The notes: generated from the letters alone by a model not told the origin. A stretch of 64,000 bases of DNA from Betaproteobacteria bacterium (GCA_009778785.1 WRFN01000010.1:1-64000), one strand, 5' to 3'. Counted from the stretch's first letter, positions 53,101 through 62,243 are shown. Made by a program: numbers and translations.

Positions 53101-53481
53101 TCTCAGGAGCAGGTAATTTATAACCCGATGGCGATGGCCGGCGCGATCGTTGTCAACACAGCGGAACCGCCAACCAATTCGTCGGCTTGCGATCCGGGGC
53201 AGCAACAGGGATGGACGATGGCTTTCAATCCCACCACAGGCGGAGGTTTTCCTCAGGACTTCTTCCGTAATTCGGGTGGCGGCTTTAGCGCAAGCGGAAT
53301 GCCGGTTTCCGGCGTCAGGAAGAACGCAGTCGGCACCCCGGGGCGGTTCAATCATGACGGGAAGACTTATTTCTACTCGCAATCGTCGGATGCCACCAGC
53401 CGTTTCTTCGACCAGATAAATCCGCCCCCGATCAGTAGCATCAATCCGGCGCGGGTGTCGTGGCGTGAATTGAGGCATTAA
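50140..53481 (+). CDS. pilY1: PilY1 tip adhesin with L-type-lectin-like N-terminus (cluster B)
   Basis: 1113 residues; signal peptide ends ANAQ near 25. Residues about 30-285 resemble an L-type (legume) lectin sandwich: GADGIVFILSDG at 147-158, a GGALGY stretch, YLGVGTDEWGNF near 196-207, and NRIGIRGGGN at 248-257, where the usual metal and sugar-site residues would lie. No VWA MIDAS motif is present. The C-terminal PilY1 propeller has YAGSNDGFLHAF and YVVDAT, and a complete calcium loop with Asp at 814, 816, 818 and 822, followed by YAGDVLGNLWRFDL. I infer a pilus-tip protein that recognises glycans. ATG 50140 follows an AAGG/AAAGGG site; an upstream TTG is less likely. Confidence 0.88.
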   Translation: MSAKIATKWICLASGLLALSAANAQVATYKEDFSGTSTNLSWKALNDACLTASGNGSNNTGSKTDIPKCSTKTPMNGQGTTMFKNTTGPDSAGKGALMLTPALVSQTGAVISNFTFDASQGLSLVYTTYTYGLTANNGYKVGSINQGADGIVFILSDGTAPMPSVAGGQGGALGYSCIGNQRPGDSPDAGFANAYLGVGTDEWGNFLNSGDNGPTLSTSGINITSANNLTNVPTGPKGSGNGPQYQANRIGIRGGGNITSSGYSTDAALRNACNTAIYYKDATGKTYGHYDTWSDAYYVLPSAQKIVSSVASLSQATALTYKLTISTANKLNFYFKIGNGPYTQVLPTDTNITTRNPPLPAKLRFGFTAGTGAANNVHEIGCFVAAPLASNSSAGANTTTGQVQIGSQLYLANYNANDWSGTVQAIPVMINSVTGDLSLSSTPNWDANCVLTGGYCASTGAGSGTTNASGSATPLPLPGSNTTGSARVLLTSNSTTGAGLAFQYTPLNTAEQSALGATSAVATNTVNWLRGDRSTELSWGSTPGTLRARASILGDIINSSPTWVGPPQGGAFPDGFSDFLYTGTPPETPFSGYVSGSAATRQPVVYAGSNDGFLHAFRTGGVDSLSTALPNDGQEVLGFMPAGQLINYAAGIASPGYQHSYVVDATPTADDLFYGGAWHTWVVGGVGSTGQEIYALDVTNPDNFSASQAGAIVMGDWTPANTSTPLALNHLNCTVGSPMIKRLHNGQWGIIFGNGLPDVPLARCRQTLGGTTAGIYVGVIDSSTGKVASFQWIDTGAVGTTAAPNGIAYVSPVDVDGDFVTDYVYAGDVLGNLWRFDLTSSDPNTWSTTAPTKLFQTSVNGQQPITTAPIVAAVTDPTRNSPKPLMMVYFGTGRLAPSPTSSTANYASGSQSFYGIWDWNWAGTHWAGLFASLTSGPSPTAMPLFLQSSTESPPGYRKLSNTNKVCWADLAACGSTPYYGWKYNFPDSQEQVIYNPMAMAGAIVVNTAEPPTNSSACDPGQQQGWTMAFNPTTGGGFPQDFFRNSGGGFSASGMPVSGVRKNAVGTPGRFNHDGKTYFYSQSSDATSRFFDQINPPPISSINPARVSWRELRH

Positions 53482-53498
53482 CAGCGAAGAGGCCAGTC

Positions 53499-54014
53499 AT
53501 GAACAAAAAGCAAACGTTCCGACGTTTTACGGGTGCGACCGGCGGTGGTTTCACCTTGATCGAGTTGTTGATCGTGGTTGCCGTTATCGCCATTCTGGCG
53601 GCGATAGCCATTCCTTCGTACCGTTACTATATTATCAAGAGCAACCGAGCGGCGGCCAAAGCGTGTTTGTCGCAACTTTCCAATTATATGGAACGCTACT
53701 ACGCCACCAACTTGCGTTACGATCAGGATACGAGTACGCCGCCCGTTAAAATAATATTACCGGTTCTCACATGCACTTCGCAAACCACCAGCTATAATTT
53801 TAGTTTTGCCCCCTCTGAGGGCAGTTTCCGGGGGATGACGGCGACGATGTCGGCGCCAAGCCCGAACCCGAATCAGGTGGCTTATGAGCTTCAAGCGGTG
53901 CCGCAAGGAAACCAAACGGAGGACACGCAATGCGGAACGCTTGCGCTCAACCAAACCGGCGCTCAAGGGATTAGTAGCACCACAGGTGACGTGCAGAAGT
54001 GTTGGGACAAATAA
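53499..54014 (+). CDS. pilE: Type IV pilin PilE (cluster B)
   Basis: 171 residues. Cleavage site GGG/FTLIELLIVVAVIAILAAIAIPSY with Glu5; the C-terminal part has the PilE pattern QTEDTQCGTLALNQTGAQG and the paired Cys (TCTS, QCG, KCW). It follows pilY1 by 17 bases behind GAAGAGG. PilE-like proteins at the end of such operons act as minor pilins. A REP-like hairpin follows the gene. Confidence 0.9.
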   Translation: MNKKQTFRRFTGATGGGFTLIELLIVVAVIAILAAIAIPSYRYYIIKSNRAAAKACLSQLSNYMERYYATNLRYDQDTSTPPVKIILPVLTCTSQTTSYNFSFAPSEGSFRGMTATMSAPSPNPNQVAYELQAVPQGNQTEDTQCGTLALNQTGAQGISSTTGDVQKCWDK

Positions 54015-54069
54015 ACGCGCTTGTTTTCTGTCCTGCAAGTGGATGAGAGAAAACGTGGCATGATGTCGT

Positions 54070-54094
54070 AGGGGCGGGCTTCAAACCCGCCCCT
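54070..54094 (+). repeat. REP-like palindrome acting as likely terminator between clusters B and C
   Basis: AGGGGCGGG (54070-54078), loop CTTCAAA, CCCGCCCCT (54086-54094), then ATATTTTTATT. The T-rich tail makes it look like a functional terminator as well as a member of the repeat family. Confidence 0.7.
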
Positions 54095-54129
54095 ATATTT
54101 TTATTGTTCTGGAGCAAAGGAATTTGGCA

Positions 54130-54564
54130 GTGAAGGCGATGGATAAAGGATTTACTCTGATCGAATTGATCATCACGGTGGTGGTCGTCGCAATTCTGGC
54201 GGCGCTTGCCACGCCAAGCTATATCGACTATTTGCGGCGAGGCGATATTCCGGCGGGGCTTGCCGAGCTTTCCAATCAGAAAGTGAAAATGGAACAGTAC
54301 TTCATGGACCATCGAAGCTATGAGGGACAAGCATGCACCAATATCAACAGTGTCACCGCAGGCAAGTTCACCTTTTCTTGCGTTGTAACGCCGCCGGCTT
54401 CGTTCGATTCCGGCGCCTTCAAGTTGACGGCAACAGGAAGCGGGCGTGTTGACGGTTTTGTTTATACGATAGATAACAAGAACGTCAAAGTCACTGTTTC
54501 GACGGGCGTCTGGAACAAGAGTAGCGTCAATTGCTGGATTTTGAAGAAGGACGGCTCTTGTTGA
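54130..54564 (+). CDS. pilE: Type IV pilin, PilE-like (cluster C)
   Basis: 144 residues from GTG 54130, with AAAGGA eight bases upstream. Cleavage site DKG/FTLIELIITVVVVAILAALA with Glu5; the end WILKKDGSC and the segment YLRRGDIPAGLAELSNQKV match the cluster A pilin. A TTG two codons earlier is possible. First gene of a second, PilY1-less minor-pilin cluster. Confidence 0.85.
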   Translation: MKAMDKGFTLIELIITVVVVAILAALATPSYIDYLRRGDIPAGLAELSNQKVKMEQYFMDHRSYEGQACTNINSVTAGKFTFSCVVTPPASFDSGAFKLTATGSGRVDGFVYTIDNKNVKVTVSTGVWNKSSVNCWILKKDGSC

Positions 54565-54588
54565 CGGAATGAAAGGGCACGATACCGC

Positions 54589-54614
54589 AGGGCGGACTTG
54601 AAACCCGTCCCTAC
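54589..54614. repeat. REP-like element within cluster C
   Basis: AGGGCGGACTTG then AAACCCGTCCCTAC, a diverged copy of the GGGGCGGGTTT palindrome, 25 bp after pilE. Confidence 0.5.
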
Positions 54615-54745
54615 AACACCTTTTCCTCTCTTCCATTGCACTTTTACAACACAAATGTGTCGTGGCAATACATAATTATTGTTTTCGCCAGAATATCGCG
54701 TTAACATGCGACTTTTATGTTAGTCGGGTAGTGAGGAGGCATCAA

Positions 54746-55273
54746 GTGTCGAAGAGGGAAAATGTGCGCGGCTTCATGCTGGTGGAGGTTCTCGTGTCGA
54801 TTCTTCTCTTTGCGCTGGGGATTGCGTCGCTCGTCAGTTTACAAGCGCGCGCGTTGGGGGTGACGGACGATGCACAGCACCGCGCCGAAGCCATGAACTA
54901 TGCCAACGCTTACGTCGGCGAGATATGGGCGGCAGCCGGGGTGCCGAGCAGCGGGGTGGTGACAGGGGAAGCGCTTGCCGGACAATTTTCGGGCGCCAGA
55001 GGCGTGGGCGGGCTGGGCTACATGGCGTTTTCTCATCAGGTGACGACAGGCATTCCGGGCGCAAGTCCGCCGGAAGTCACCTTTCTTCCTTCAACGTTCA
55101 CGTGGGTGAATCGGGCGACAACACCGCCGCAGCCGCTCAACATTCCGGGCGCGATGGTGACAATCACGATTCGCTGGCAGGATCGTCAAGACGAACACGC
55201 GATCCATTCCTACACGCAAACGTCTTCTGTTTCCTATAATTCCAAAGCGTCGGCCATCAATATTTTTCCATGA
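54746..55273 (+). CDS. pilV: Type IV pilus modification/minor pilin PilV (cluster C)
   Basis: 175 residues. GTG 54746 was chosen for its strong GAGGAGG five bases earlier; the ORF reaches further upstream but without a good site. Cleavage site VRG/FMLVEVLVSILLFALGIASL with Glu5. A stretch with DDAQHRAEAMNYANAYVGEIWA matches the cluster A PilV (EVQYRAEVIQLVNAYVGKIKA), marking the two as paralogues. Overlaps the start region of pilW. Confidence 0.83.
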   Translation: MSKRENVRGFMLVEVLVSILLFALGIASLVSLQARALGVTDDAQHRAEAMNYANAYVGEIWAAAGVPSSGVVTGEALAGQFSGARGVGGLGYMAFSHQVTTGIPGASPPEVTFLPSTFTWVNRATTPPQPLNIPGAMVTITIRWQDRQDEHAIHSYTQTSSVSYNSKASAINIFP

Positions 55274-55281
55274 GGACGCTC

Positions 55282-56487
55282 ATGGCAAACGCGACGCTTC
55301 GACAAAAAGGGGTAACGCTCGTTGAATTGATGGTGGCCGTGTTGATCGGCCTGCTTTCGCTGTACGCGGTGTATCGCGCTTACGAAGGAACGGAGCGCAC
55401 GAAGCGCACGGCGATTTCCGTGGGCGATGCTCAAATCACCGGGCTGTACTCGATTTTTGTTTTGGAGCACGATCTCAAAAGTGCCGGCGCGCGGATCATG
55501 ACGCCATTGGATGCGAGTGGCGAGCCGGGCAACGGCGCTTTGCTCGCCCATTGCTCCAATGCAGGAAATGTCTGGGCGACGAAGCCCGGGTCGATGGGCT
55601 CATCATCGAAAACGAAAGTGACGTTAAGCCTTCGCCCCATTCCCGTGTTGATCGTTCCTAACCGGAACAACTTTGACGACATCTTTATTTTTTTCGGCAA
55701 TTCCTCTTTTCATCTGGACCCGGTAACCGTGACCGCTTCCGACGGCAGCTATACGACCATCGCTACACCTTTCGGTTTCAAGCAGGGCGATGTGCTGGTG
55801 GATTCGATGGCGCAGGCGGGAAAGCCGGAAGCGTCGGAGCGCGATTGCCGGACGTATGTTGTTCCGAAAAATTCACTCGACCGCAATGGCAATTTTCCGG
55901 CGGATACGATGTCGGATACGGTGACGCTGCATCTTCAAGGCGCGGCAAAAGAGCCTGAAGTCAAGGATCGGCTGATCGATCTCGGCGTGCCGGTGCGTCG
56001 CCACTTTTACGTTGACAGCAAGAACACTTTACAAATGGAAGAGTGGCGGTTCGACACCGACAAAGACGGCGTCACCGCGTGGAGACCGGCCCGCACCGAC
56101 CCGCTCGTCTTCGGCGTGGTCGGCTTACGGGCGATGTACGGAATCGGCGACGTGACCGCCAGTGTTGATGTAAACGGTAACCGTGTGATTGGGCCGGTCA
56201 AGCAGTGGTTGCCGGCAAATTCACCGTGGAATTCAACGGCGCTTTTGTCGGCGCCGCTCGACACGATTCGGCAAATCAAAGCGGTGTGGTTGTCGATCAT
56301 CGTTCAAGCCGATGAACCGGAGCTTGACAGCGCCGTCGCGGCGACATTGCCGACAACATTGACGCCATTCTCCGCTTGCCCGAAGGGAACGGCATGCCCG
56401 CCAAGCGTTGCCGTGACACTGCCGACGGGCTGGCGCTATCGCATGTATGAAACCGTGGTTCCGCTGGTCAACACCATACAGAATTAG
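55282..56487 (+). CDS. pilW: Minor pilin PilW (cluster C)
   Basis: 401 residues. RQKG/VTLVELMVAVLIGLLSLYAVY with Glu5. Like the cluster A PilW it has a TGLY segment after the helix, a CPKGTACPPS stretch and a WRYRMYETVVPLVNTI end. ATG 55282 has GAGGACG spaced correctly; an ATG at 55270 overlapping the pilV stop is an alternative. Confidence 0.85.
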   Translation: MANATLRQKGVTLVELMVAVLIGLLSLYAVYRAYEGTERTKRTAISVGDAQITGLYSIFVLEHDLKSAGARIMTPLDASGEPGNGALLAHCSNAGNVWATKPGSMGSSSKTKVTLSLRPIPVLIVPNRNNFDDIFIFFGNSSFHLDPVTVTASDGSYTTIATPFGFKQGDVLVDSMAQAGKPEASERDCRTYVVPKNSLDRNGNFPADTMSDTVTLHLQGAAKEPEVKDRLIDLGVPVRRHFYVDSKNTLQMEEWRFDTDKDGVTAWRPARTDPLVFGVVGLRAMYGIGDVTASVDVNGNRVIGPVKQWLPANSPWNSTALLSAPLDTIRQIKAVWLSIIVQADEPELDSAVAATLPTTLTPFSACPKGTACPPSVAVTLPTGWRYRMYETVVPLVNTIQN

Positions 56488-56501
56488 AGATTCAATGCTT
56501 C

Positions 56502-57131
56502 ATGAAAAAAATCAAACAGCACCTTCCTGCTTCGAAGCGCCAGCGCGGTGTAGTGTTGCTGATAACGCTGGTTATTCTGGTGGTGATGATGCTGGCGTCG
56601 GTGGGCATCATGAGATCGGTGGACACTTCGGTGGCGGCGGTGGGCAATATGGCGTTCAAGCAAGCGGCCGACGAAGCGGCGGGCGCCGCGATACAGCAAT
56701 TTTTGCAGACGGTCGTCTCGAATTGGACGGTTCAGTTGACCGACCATCCAGAGTTTCTGGATCACGACGGCGCAGTGGGTTTTGGTGGCGGCGTGGGCTA
56801 TTACGCGTCGATTCAGCCTGATGAAAGCGTCGAGGGAATTCCGGCGCTGCTGCAAGCGCGACCGCCCGCGAGTGACGCGCATCTCATCTTGAGCGGACCC
56901 GATGGCGCGGGAAACAGAGCCAGAATCGTGATCGAGCGAATGTGCAATGTGCCCGGCGCGGCCAACGAGAAGATTTGTCAGGGCGGAAAGATACCGCCAA
57001 GCTGCAAAGCCGATGAAAAGGACTGTTCTCCGGAGGACGAGCACGGCTTCATGGCGTATTACCGCGTCAGTGTGCGCGTCGATGGACCGAAAAATACCGT
57101 TTCTTTCGCGCAGAGTTTTATTCTTCTTTAA
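56502..57131 (+). CDS. pilX: Minor pilin PilX (cluster C)
   Basis: 209 residues. RQRG/VVLLITLVILVVMMLASVGIM helix without Glu5, as in PilX; the C-terminal end YYRVSVRVDGPKNTV resembles cluster A PilX (VYRVSMRVDGAKNT). Four Cys, with one pair in DCSPEDEH region. It is the last gene of cluster C, and its stop overlaps the stop of the convergent trhP by three bases. No pilY1 follows. Confidence 0.82.
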   Translation: MKKIKQHLPASKRQRGVVLLITLVILVVMMLASVGIMRSVDTSVAAVGNMAFKQAADEAAGAAIQQFLQTVVSNWTVQLTDHPEFLDHDGAVGFGGGVGYYASIQPDESVEGIPALLQARPPASDAHLILSGPDGAGNRARIVIERMCNVPGAANEKICQGGKIPPSCKADEKDCSPEDEHGFMAYYRVSVRVDGPKNTVSFAQSFILL

Positions 57132-58483
57132 GCGGAGTTTTTGGAATTATTCATGGCGGCTTGAAACAAACTGGGTCTCGCCGAGAGGTATCTTGCAACA
57201 AGAGTCATCGCAGTTGTTTTTCCAATGGCGGCTTTCACTACATGCCCGCTCCCGGGCGCGGTGGTGATGGCGTTGCCGTCCAAGTTCCACAGTGTCTCCA
57301 GTGTGCAAACGCGGTTGCCTTCGGGCGCAATGATTTCCAGCGTGTCGCCGACGGCGAAGCGGTTTTTGACTTCGAGGGTGGTGAGGCCGGTGACGTGATT
57401 GTAGTCGATGACTTCGGCGACGAATTGCTGGGTGAAGTTTGAGGAAGCTCCGTCGGCGTAATTCTGGGTGTCGTCCGGCGCGTGGCGATCAAAAAAGCCT
57501 TCGGTGTAGCCGCGGTTGGCGAGGTTGTCGAGTTGTTTCAGAAGGTCGGGGTCGAATTCGCGTCCCATCATCGCATCGTCGATGGCGCGCCGGTAGATTT
57601 GCGCGGTACGGGCGGTGTAGTAGTGCGATTTGGTGCGGCCTTCGATCTTGAGGCTGTTGATGCCCATTTCGATCAACCGCTGAATGTGGCGGACGGCGCG
57701 CAGGTCACGCGAGTTCATCAGGTAGGTGCCGTGTTCGTCTTCAGAAATTTCCATCCATTCATTTTGTCGGCGCTCGGGTTCTTCGATGAGGTAAACCTGA
57801 TCGGCGGCTGGCGGTGAGTTCGATTCTTCATGGGGTAGCAGCACGCCCTCGGCGGTTTCGTTTCCGGGCGCTAACCGATAGCGCCAGCGGCAGGCGTTGG
57901 TGCAGGCGCCCTGGTTGGCGTCGCGGTGGTTGAAGTAGCCGGAGAGCAGGCAGCGTCCCGAATAAGCGATGCACAAGGCGCCGTGCACGAAAACTTCCAG
58001 TTCAATATCGGGGCAATGCTGGCGAATGTCGGCGATTTCGTCGAGCGACAGTTCGCGCGACAGGATGATGCGGGCGATGCCTTGCCGCTGCCAGAAGCGC
58101 ACGCTGGCGTAGTTGACAGCGTTGGCTTGAACGGAGAGGTGAATCGGCATCTCAGGCCAGCGCTCGCGCACCAGCATGATGAGACCCGGGTCGGCCATGA
58201 TCAGCGCGTCCGGTCGGAGCGCAACAACCGGCGCCAGATCGTCGAGAAAGGTTTCGATTTTACGGTTGTGCGGCATGACGTTGACCGCCAGATAGAAGGC
58301 TTTGCCGGCCTCGTGCGCGACGACGATGCCTTCGGCGAGCGCGGCGGTGTTGCGGAATTCGTTGTTGCGCACGCGCAGGCTGTAGCGCGGCAGCCCGGCA
58401 TAGACGGCATCAGCGCCGTAGGCGAAGGCGTAACGCAGGCTTTTCAGCGAACCGGCGGGAGAGAGAAGTTCGGGGCGTTTCAT
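57128..58483 (-). CDS. trhP: U32 peptidase-family tRNA hydroxylation protein TrhP
   Basis: 451 residues. ELLSPAGSLKSLRYAFAYGADAVYAG is the U32 family start, and the cysteine cluster of C-IAYSGRCLL...GACTNACRW probably binds iron-sulfur or metal. YegQ-type proteins form 5-hydroxyuridine in tRNA with prephenate as oxygen source (TrhP). Usual length is about 450. It lies convergent with pilus cluster C. Confidence 0.9.
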   Translation of the reverse strand: MKRPELLSPAGSLKSLRYAFAYGADAVYAGLPRYSLRVRNNEFRNTAALAEGIVVAHEAGKAFYLAVNVMPHNRKIETFLDDLAPVVALRPDALIMADPGLIMLVRERWPEMPIHLSVQANAVNYASVRFWQRQGIARIILSRELSLDEIADIRQHCPDIELEVFVHGALCIAYSGRCLLSGYFNHRDANQGACTNACRWRYRLAPGNETAEGVLLPHEESNSPPAADQVYLIEEPERRQNEWMEISEDEHGTYLMNSRDLRAVRHIQRLIEMGINSLKIEGRTKSHYYTARTAQIYRRAIDDAMMGREFDPDLLKQLDNLANRGYTEGFFDRHAPDDTQNYADGASSNFTQQFVAEVIDYNHVTGLTTLEVKNRFAVGDTLEIIAPEGNRVCTLETLWNLDGNAITTAPGSGHVVKAAIGKTTAMTLVARYLSARPSLFQAAMNNSKNSA

Positions 58484-58704
58484 GTTCGGAATCTGGAATC
58501 AGGGCTGGGATTGTATCGTGTTGCTCCTTCGATTTTTTCGTGCGTGGTGAAAAGTGACAGATTTCCGACATTAGTTCTTATCCCGTTTCACTCATCCACG
58601 CCGTATAATGGCGTTGTGTTTTTTTGTTGGACGTATTTTCTGTAGCGAGACCAGACTCTGGGATGGAGGCAACAATGAACGCAGGACGTGAATGGAGTGA
58701 AACG

Positions 58705-59574
58705 ATGAAAGCTGAATGGAACAGTTTGCAGCCGACAGGCGAAATATCGCGGCGGGGCTTTGTGGTCAGTTCGCTGGCGGCGGGATTTGCGCTGGCGGTA
58801 CAGCCGGTGATGGCGCAGACGGCGATCAAGACCGGCACGGACGGCTTGGAAGCCTCGGATGTCAAAATTCCGGCGCAGGGCGGCGAGATGCCGGCGTATC
58901 GGGCGCGGCCGTCGAAGGGAAAAAACTGGCCGACGATTTTGGTGATACAAGAAATTTTCGGCGTGCACGATTACATCAAAGACATTTGTCGGCGACTGGC
59001 GCACCAGGGTTATCAAGCGATTGCGCCGGAGTTGTACGCGCGTTATGGCGATCCGCGCAAGTACGACGATATTCAACTGTTGATGCGCGAACTGGTGTCG
59101 AAGGTTCCCGACGGCGAAGTGCTCGCCGATCTCGACGCTTGCGCGGCGTGGGCACAGCAGCAGGGCGGCGACCCCGAGCGCTTGGGGATTACCGGCTTTT
59201 GCTGGGGCGGGCGCATTGCCTGGTTGTTCTGCGCGCGTCATCCGAAAGTCAAGGCAGGCGTGGCGTGGTATGGTCGTCTGGAGGGCGACAAAACGGCGTT
59301 GACGCCGCAGAATCCGATTGATGTCGTCGGCGAATTGAAAGCGCCGGTGTTGGGGTTGTACGGTGGCGCCGACGCGGGCATTTCGCAGGAGAGCGTCGAA
59401 AAAATGCGCAAGGCGTTGACGCAAGGCAGCGCTGCGGCGAAAGCATCCGAGATCATCGTTTATAAAGACGCGCCGCACGCGTTTCACGCTGATTATCGTC
59501 CCAGTTTCCGACGCGAGGCGGCGGAAGATGGTTGGAAGCGATTGTTGGAATGGTTTAAGAAGAAAGGCGTTTGA
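58705..59574 (+). CDS. Dienelactone hydrolase-family protein, exported
   Basis: 289 residues. The N-terminus has SRRGFVVSSLAAGFALAVQP, a twin-arginine-like signal ending VMAQ. The alpha/beta-hydrolase fold shows the nucleophile elbow GFCWGG (Cys), the Asp near YGGADAG and the His in APHAFHADY, the dienelactone hydrolase triad. Substrate unknown; these enzymes act on enol lactones and related esters. ATG 58705 has GGAGTG upstream and gives the family-like KAEWNSLQPTGE start; an ATG at 58675 behind GGAGG is equally placed. Confidence 0.87.
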   Translation: MKAEWNSLQPTGEISRRGFVVSSLAAGFALAVQPVMAQTAIKTGTDGLEASDVKIPAQGGEMPAYRARPSKGKNWPTILVIQEIFGVHDYIKDICRRLAHQGYQAIAPELYARYGDPRKYDDIQLLMRELVSKVPDGEVLADLDACAAWAQQQGGDPERLGITGFCWGGRIAWLFCARHPKVKAGVAWYGRLEGDKTALTPQNPIDVVGELKAPVLGLYGGADAGISQESVEKMRKALTQGSAAAKASEIIVYKDAPHAFHADYRPSFRREAAEDGWKRLLEWFKKKGV

Positions 59575-59581
59575 AGTTTGA

Positions 59582-60604
59582 ATGCAAGTTTTAGGCATCG
59601 AAACCTCATGTGACGAAACCGGCATCGCGCTCTACGACACCGAGCGCGGTTTGCGCGCACACGCGCTGCACTCGCAAGTCGCGCTGCACGCGGCGTATGG
59701 CGGCGTGGTGCCGGAGTTGGCGTCGCGCGATCATGTGCGGCGTATCGTGCCGCTGATCGAAGCGGTGATGCGCGAAGCGCGAACAACGCTGGCGGCGATA
59801 GACGGCATTGCTTATACGCAAGGGCCGGGGCTGGCCGGCGCGTTGCTGGTCGGCGCCAGTGTGGCGAGCGCGTTGGCGATGGCGCTCGACAAGCCGCTGC
59901 TCGGCGTGCATCATCTGGAAGGGCATTTGTTGTCGCCGCTGCTCTCTGCTGACAAGCCGTCGTTTCCGTTTGTCGCGTTGCTGGTGTCGGGTGGGCACAG
60001 CCAGTTGTTTTTTGTTCGCGGCGTCGGTCAGTATGAACTGCTCGGCGACACCTTCGACGATGCTGCCGGTGAAGCCTTCGACAAAGCGGCGCAGTTACTC
60101 GGTTTGCAATACCCCGGCGGGCCGGCGCTGGCGCAGTTGGCCCGCCAAGGAAAGAGCGGCGTGATGCGGTTACCGCGTCCGTTGATCGACGCGCCGCATC
60201 TTCATTTCAGTTTTTCGGGATTGAAAACGGCGGTACTGACTTTGGTGCGGCAGTTGCAGCACGAAGGACGCTTCGACGAACAAGCGCGTGCCGATGTGGC
60301 GCTGGAGTTTGAAACGGCGGTGGTCGATGTTCTCGCGGCGAAAGCGTTTGCAGCGTTGCGACAAACGCAGAATCGACAATTGGTGGTGGCGGGCGGTGTC
60401 GGCGCGAATCAATCGTTGCGACAGCGTTTGTTCAAAGAAGCGGCGGCATCGGGAGTTCGCGTTTATTTTCCCGAGATGGAATTTTGCACCGACAACGGCG
60501 CGATGATTGCGCTGGTCGGCGCGCTGAGAATGACGCAGAAGGCGCGCGATTATGGTTTTCAAGTTCGGCCACGCTGGTCGTTGACCGAATTGACGGCGGC
60601 GTAG
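59582..60604 (+). CDS. tsaD: tRNA N6-adenosine threonylcarbamoyltransferase TsaD
   Basis: 340 residues. Opens [17 protein letters not shown]; the HHLEGH iron-binding motif is near 109; [11 protein letters not shown] and [12 protein letters not shown] are the sugar-kinase-like ATP sites; DNGAMIAL the last ligand. It makes t6A37 in tRNAs reading ANN codons with TsaB, TsaE and TsaC, which are encoded elsewhere. Eight bases after the hydrolase gene. Confidence 0.97.
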   Translation: MQVLGIETSCDETGIALYDTERGLRAHALHSQVALHAAYGGVVPELASRDHVRRIVPLIEAVMREARTTLAAIDGIAYTQGPGLAGALLVGASVASALAMALDKPLLGVHHLEGHLLSPLLSADKPSFPFVALLVSGGHSQLFFVRGVGQYELLGDTFDDAAGEAFDKAAQLLGLQYPGGPALAQLARQGKSGVMRLPRPLIDAPHLHFSFSGLKTAVLTLVRQLQHEGRFDEQARADVALEFETAVVDVLAAKAFAALRQTQNRQLVVAGGVGANQSLRQRLFKEAAASGVRVYFPEMEFCTDNGAMIALVGALRMTQKARDYGFQVRPRWSLTELTAA

Positions 60605-60638
60605 AAAAGCAAAGAAGCAAAGATCAAAGGGAAGGAAA

Positions 60639-62243
60639 ATGCAAGTAGCGGTAGCACAACTCAATTTGACTGTGGGCGCGCTCGACGCCAACGCGCGACG
60701 CTTGTTGGAAGCGCATCAATCGGCGTGTCGTGCCGGAGCGCGGATCACGTTGACGCCGGAATTGTCGTTGACCGGTTATTCGCCGCAGGATTTGCTGTTG
60801 CGCCGAGCGTTCCTTGACGATTGCACGAAAAGTTTGCAAGCGCTGGCGGCGCAAGTCGATCAAGGTGTTTTGCTGGTGGGCTTTCCGGAAGTTGACGGGG
60901 CGCGCTGCTATAACGCGGTGGCGCTGTTGCGTCGCGGCAAAGTGCGACAGATTTATCGCAAGCAGGTTTTGCGATCGGAAGACAGGCGTTACTTTGAAAA
61001 GGGCAGCGCCGAAGATGCGGCCTCAGGGCTTTTCAAAGAGGACGGAACATGGTTTGCGATTCTGTGCGGCGACGATCTCATCAAGCCCGGGTCGGCCAGA
61101 GCGGCGTTGGCGGCGGGCGCGCAATGCGGGTTGGTCGCGGACGCGCGCGCTTATCAGATGGACGATGAAACGGCTTATCCGGCCTGGTTGTCGGCGCGAG
61201 CGAAAGCGTTGGGCTTGCCGTTGATCGTTGCTCAGCATGTGGGCGGGCAGGATACACAAGTGTTCATGGGCGCGTCGATGGCGGTGGCTTCGACAGGCGC
61301 TTGCGCACAACCGCTGCCGGTGTGGCATGAAGCGTTGGCGTCGGTGCGCCTCAACAAGCGCGGCGAGCCGGAAGCGCGCAGCAATCAAGCGCAAGAGTCG
61401 AGCGAGTATCACGTTTATCAAGCGTTGGTGACGGCGGTGCGCGATTACGTTAAGAAGAACGGTTTTCCCGGCGTGGTGATGGGCTTGTCGGGCGGCATCG
61501 ATTCGGCGCTGGTGTTGGCGCTGGCTGTCGATGCACTGGGGCGGCAGCAGGTGCGAACCTTTATGTTGCCATCGCCTTACACCAGCGCGATGAGCCTGGA
61601 CGACGCTAAAGCGATGGCGCAAGAACTGGGTGTCACACATCAAAGCATCACGCTGACGCCGTTGATGGACGCGGTCACGAAAACGCTGACGCCGTGGCTC
61701 GATGGCGCCCCCGGCGCGCTGACGGCGCAAAACATTCAGGCGCGGTTGCGCGCGCTGTTGTTGATGGGCTTGTCGAACCAACACAACTGGTTATTGCTGG
61801 CGACCGGCAACAAATCGGAAGCGGCGGTCGGTTATTCGACTTTGTACGGCGACATGGCCGGTGGTTTTGCGCCGCTCAAAGATGTGACCAAAGCCTGGGT
61901 TTATCGCTTGGCGCGTTATCGCAATACGCTGGGGCGGATCATTCCCGAACGAATTTTGACGCGCGCGCCGAGCGCCGAATTGGCATATGGACAAACCGAT
62001 CAGGACGCTTTGCCGCCGTATGAAACGCTCGACGCCATCATCGAGGGTTACGTCGAACGGGGCGAGGATGCGGCGGCGCTGTTGGAGCAAGGCATTTCGC
62101 GCCAACATCTCAAGGAAACGCTGCAACTTCTGGCAGTGAATGAGTACAAGCGGCGACAAGCGGTGCCCGGCCCGCGACTGACGGCGGGTGCGTTCGACGA
62201 AGATTGGCGCTATCCGATGACCTCCAAGTGGCGGGAATTGTAG
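60639..62243 (+). CDS. nadE: NAD+ synthase, glutamine-dependent
   Basis: 534 residues. The N-terminal nitrilase-type glutaminase has Glu in TPELSLTGYSPQDLL, Lys in RQIYRKQVL and the nucleophile Cys in AILCGDD; the C-terminal synthetase has the PP-loop GLSGGIDSALVLALAVDALG near 278. It amidates deamido-NAD+ using glutamine ammonia, last step of NAD+ synthesis. AAGGAAA precedes the ATG. Confidence 0.97.
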   Translation: MQVAVAQLNLTVGALDANARRLLEAHQSACRAGARITLTPELSLTGYSPQDLLLRRAFLDDCTKSLQALAAQVDQGVLLVGFPEVDGARCYNAVALLRRGKVRQIYRKQVLRSEDRRYFEKGSAEDAASGLFKEDGTWFAILCGDDLIKPGSARAALAAGAQCGLVADARAYQMDDETAYPAWLSARAKALGLPLIVAQHVGGQDTQVFMGASMAVASTGACAQPLPVWHEALASVRLNKRGEPEARSNQAQESSEYHVYQALVTAVRDYVKKNGFPGVVMGLSGGIDSALVLALAVDALGRQQVRTFMLPSPYTSAMSLDDAKAMAQELGVTHQSITLTPLMDAVTKTLTPWLDGAPGALTAQNIQARLRALLLMGLSNQHNWLLLATGNKSEAAVGYSTLYGDMAGGFAPLKDVTKAWVYRLARYRNTLGRIIPERILTRAPSAELAYGQTDQDALPPYETLDAIIEGYVERGEDAAALLEQGISRQHLKETLQLLAVNEYKRRQAVPGPRLTAGAFDEDWRYPMTSKWREL

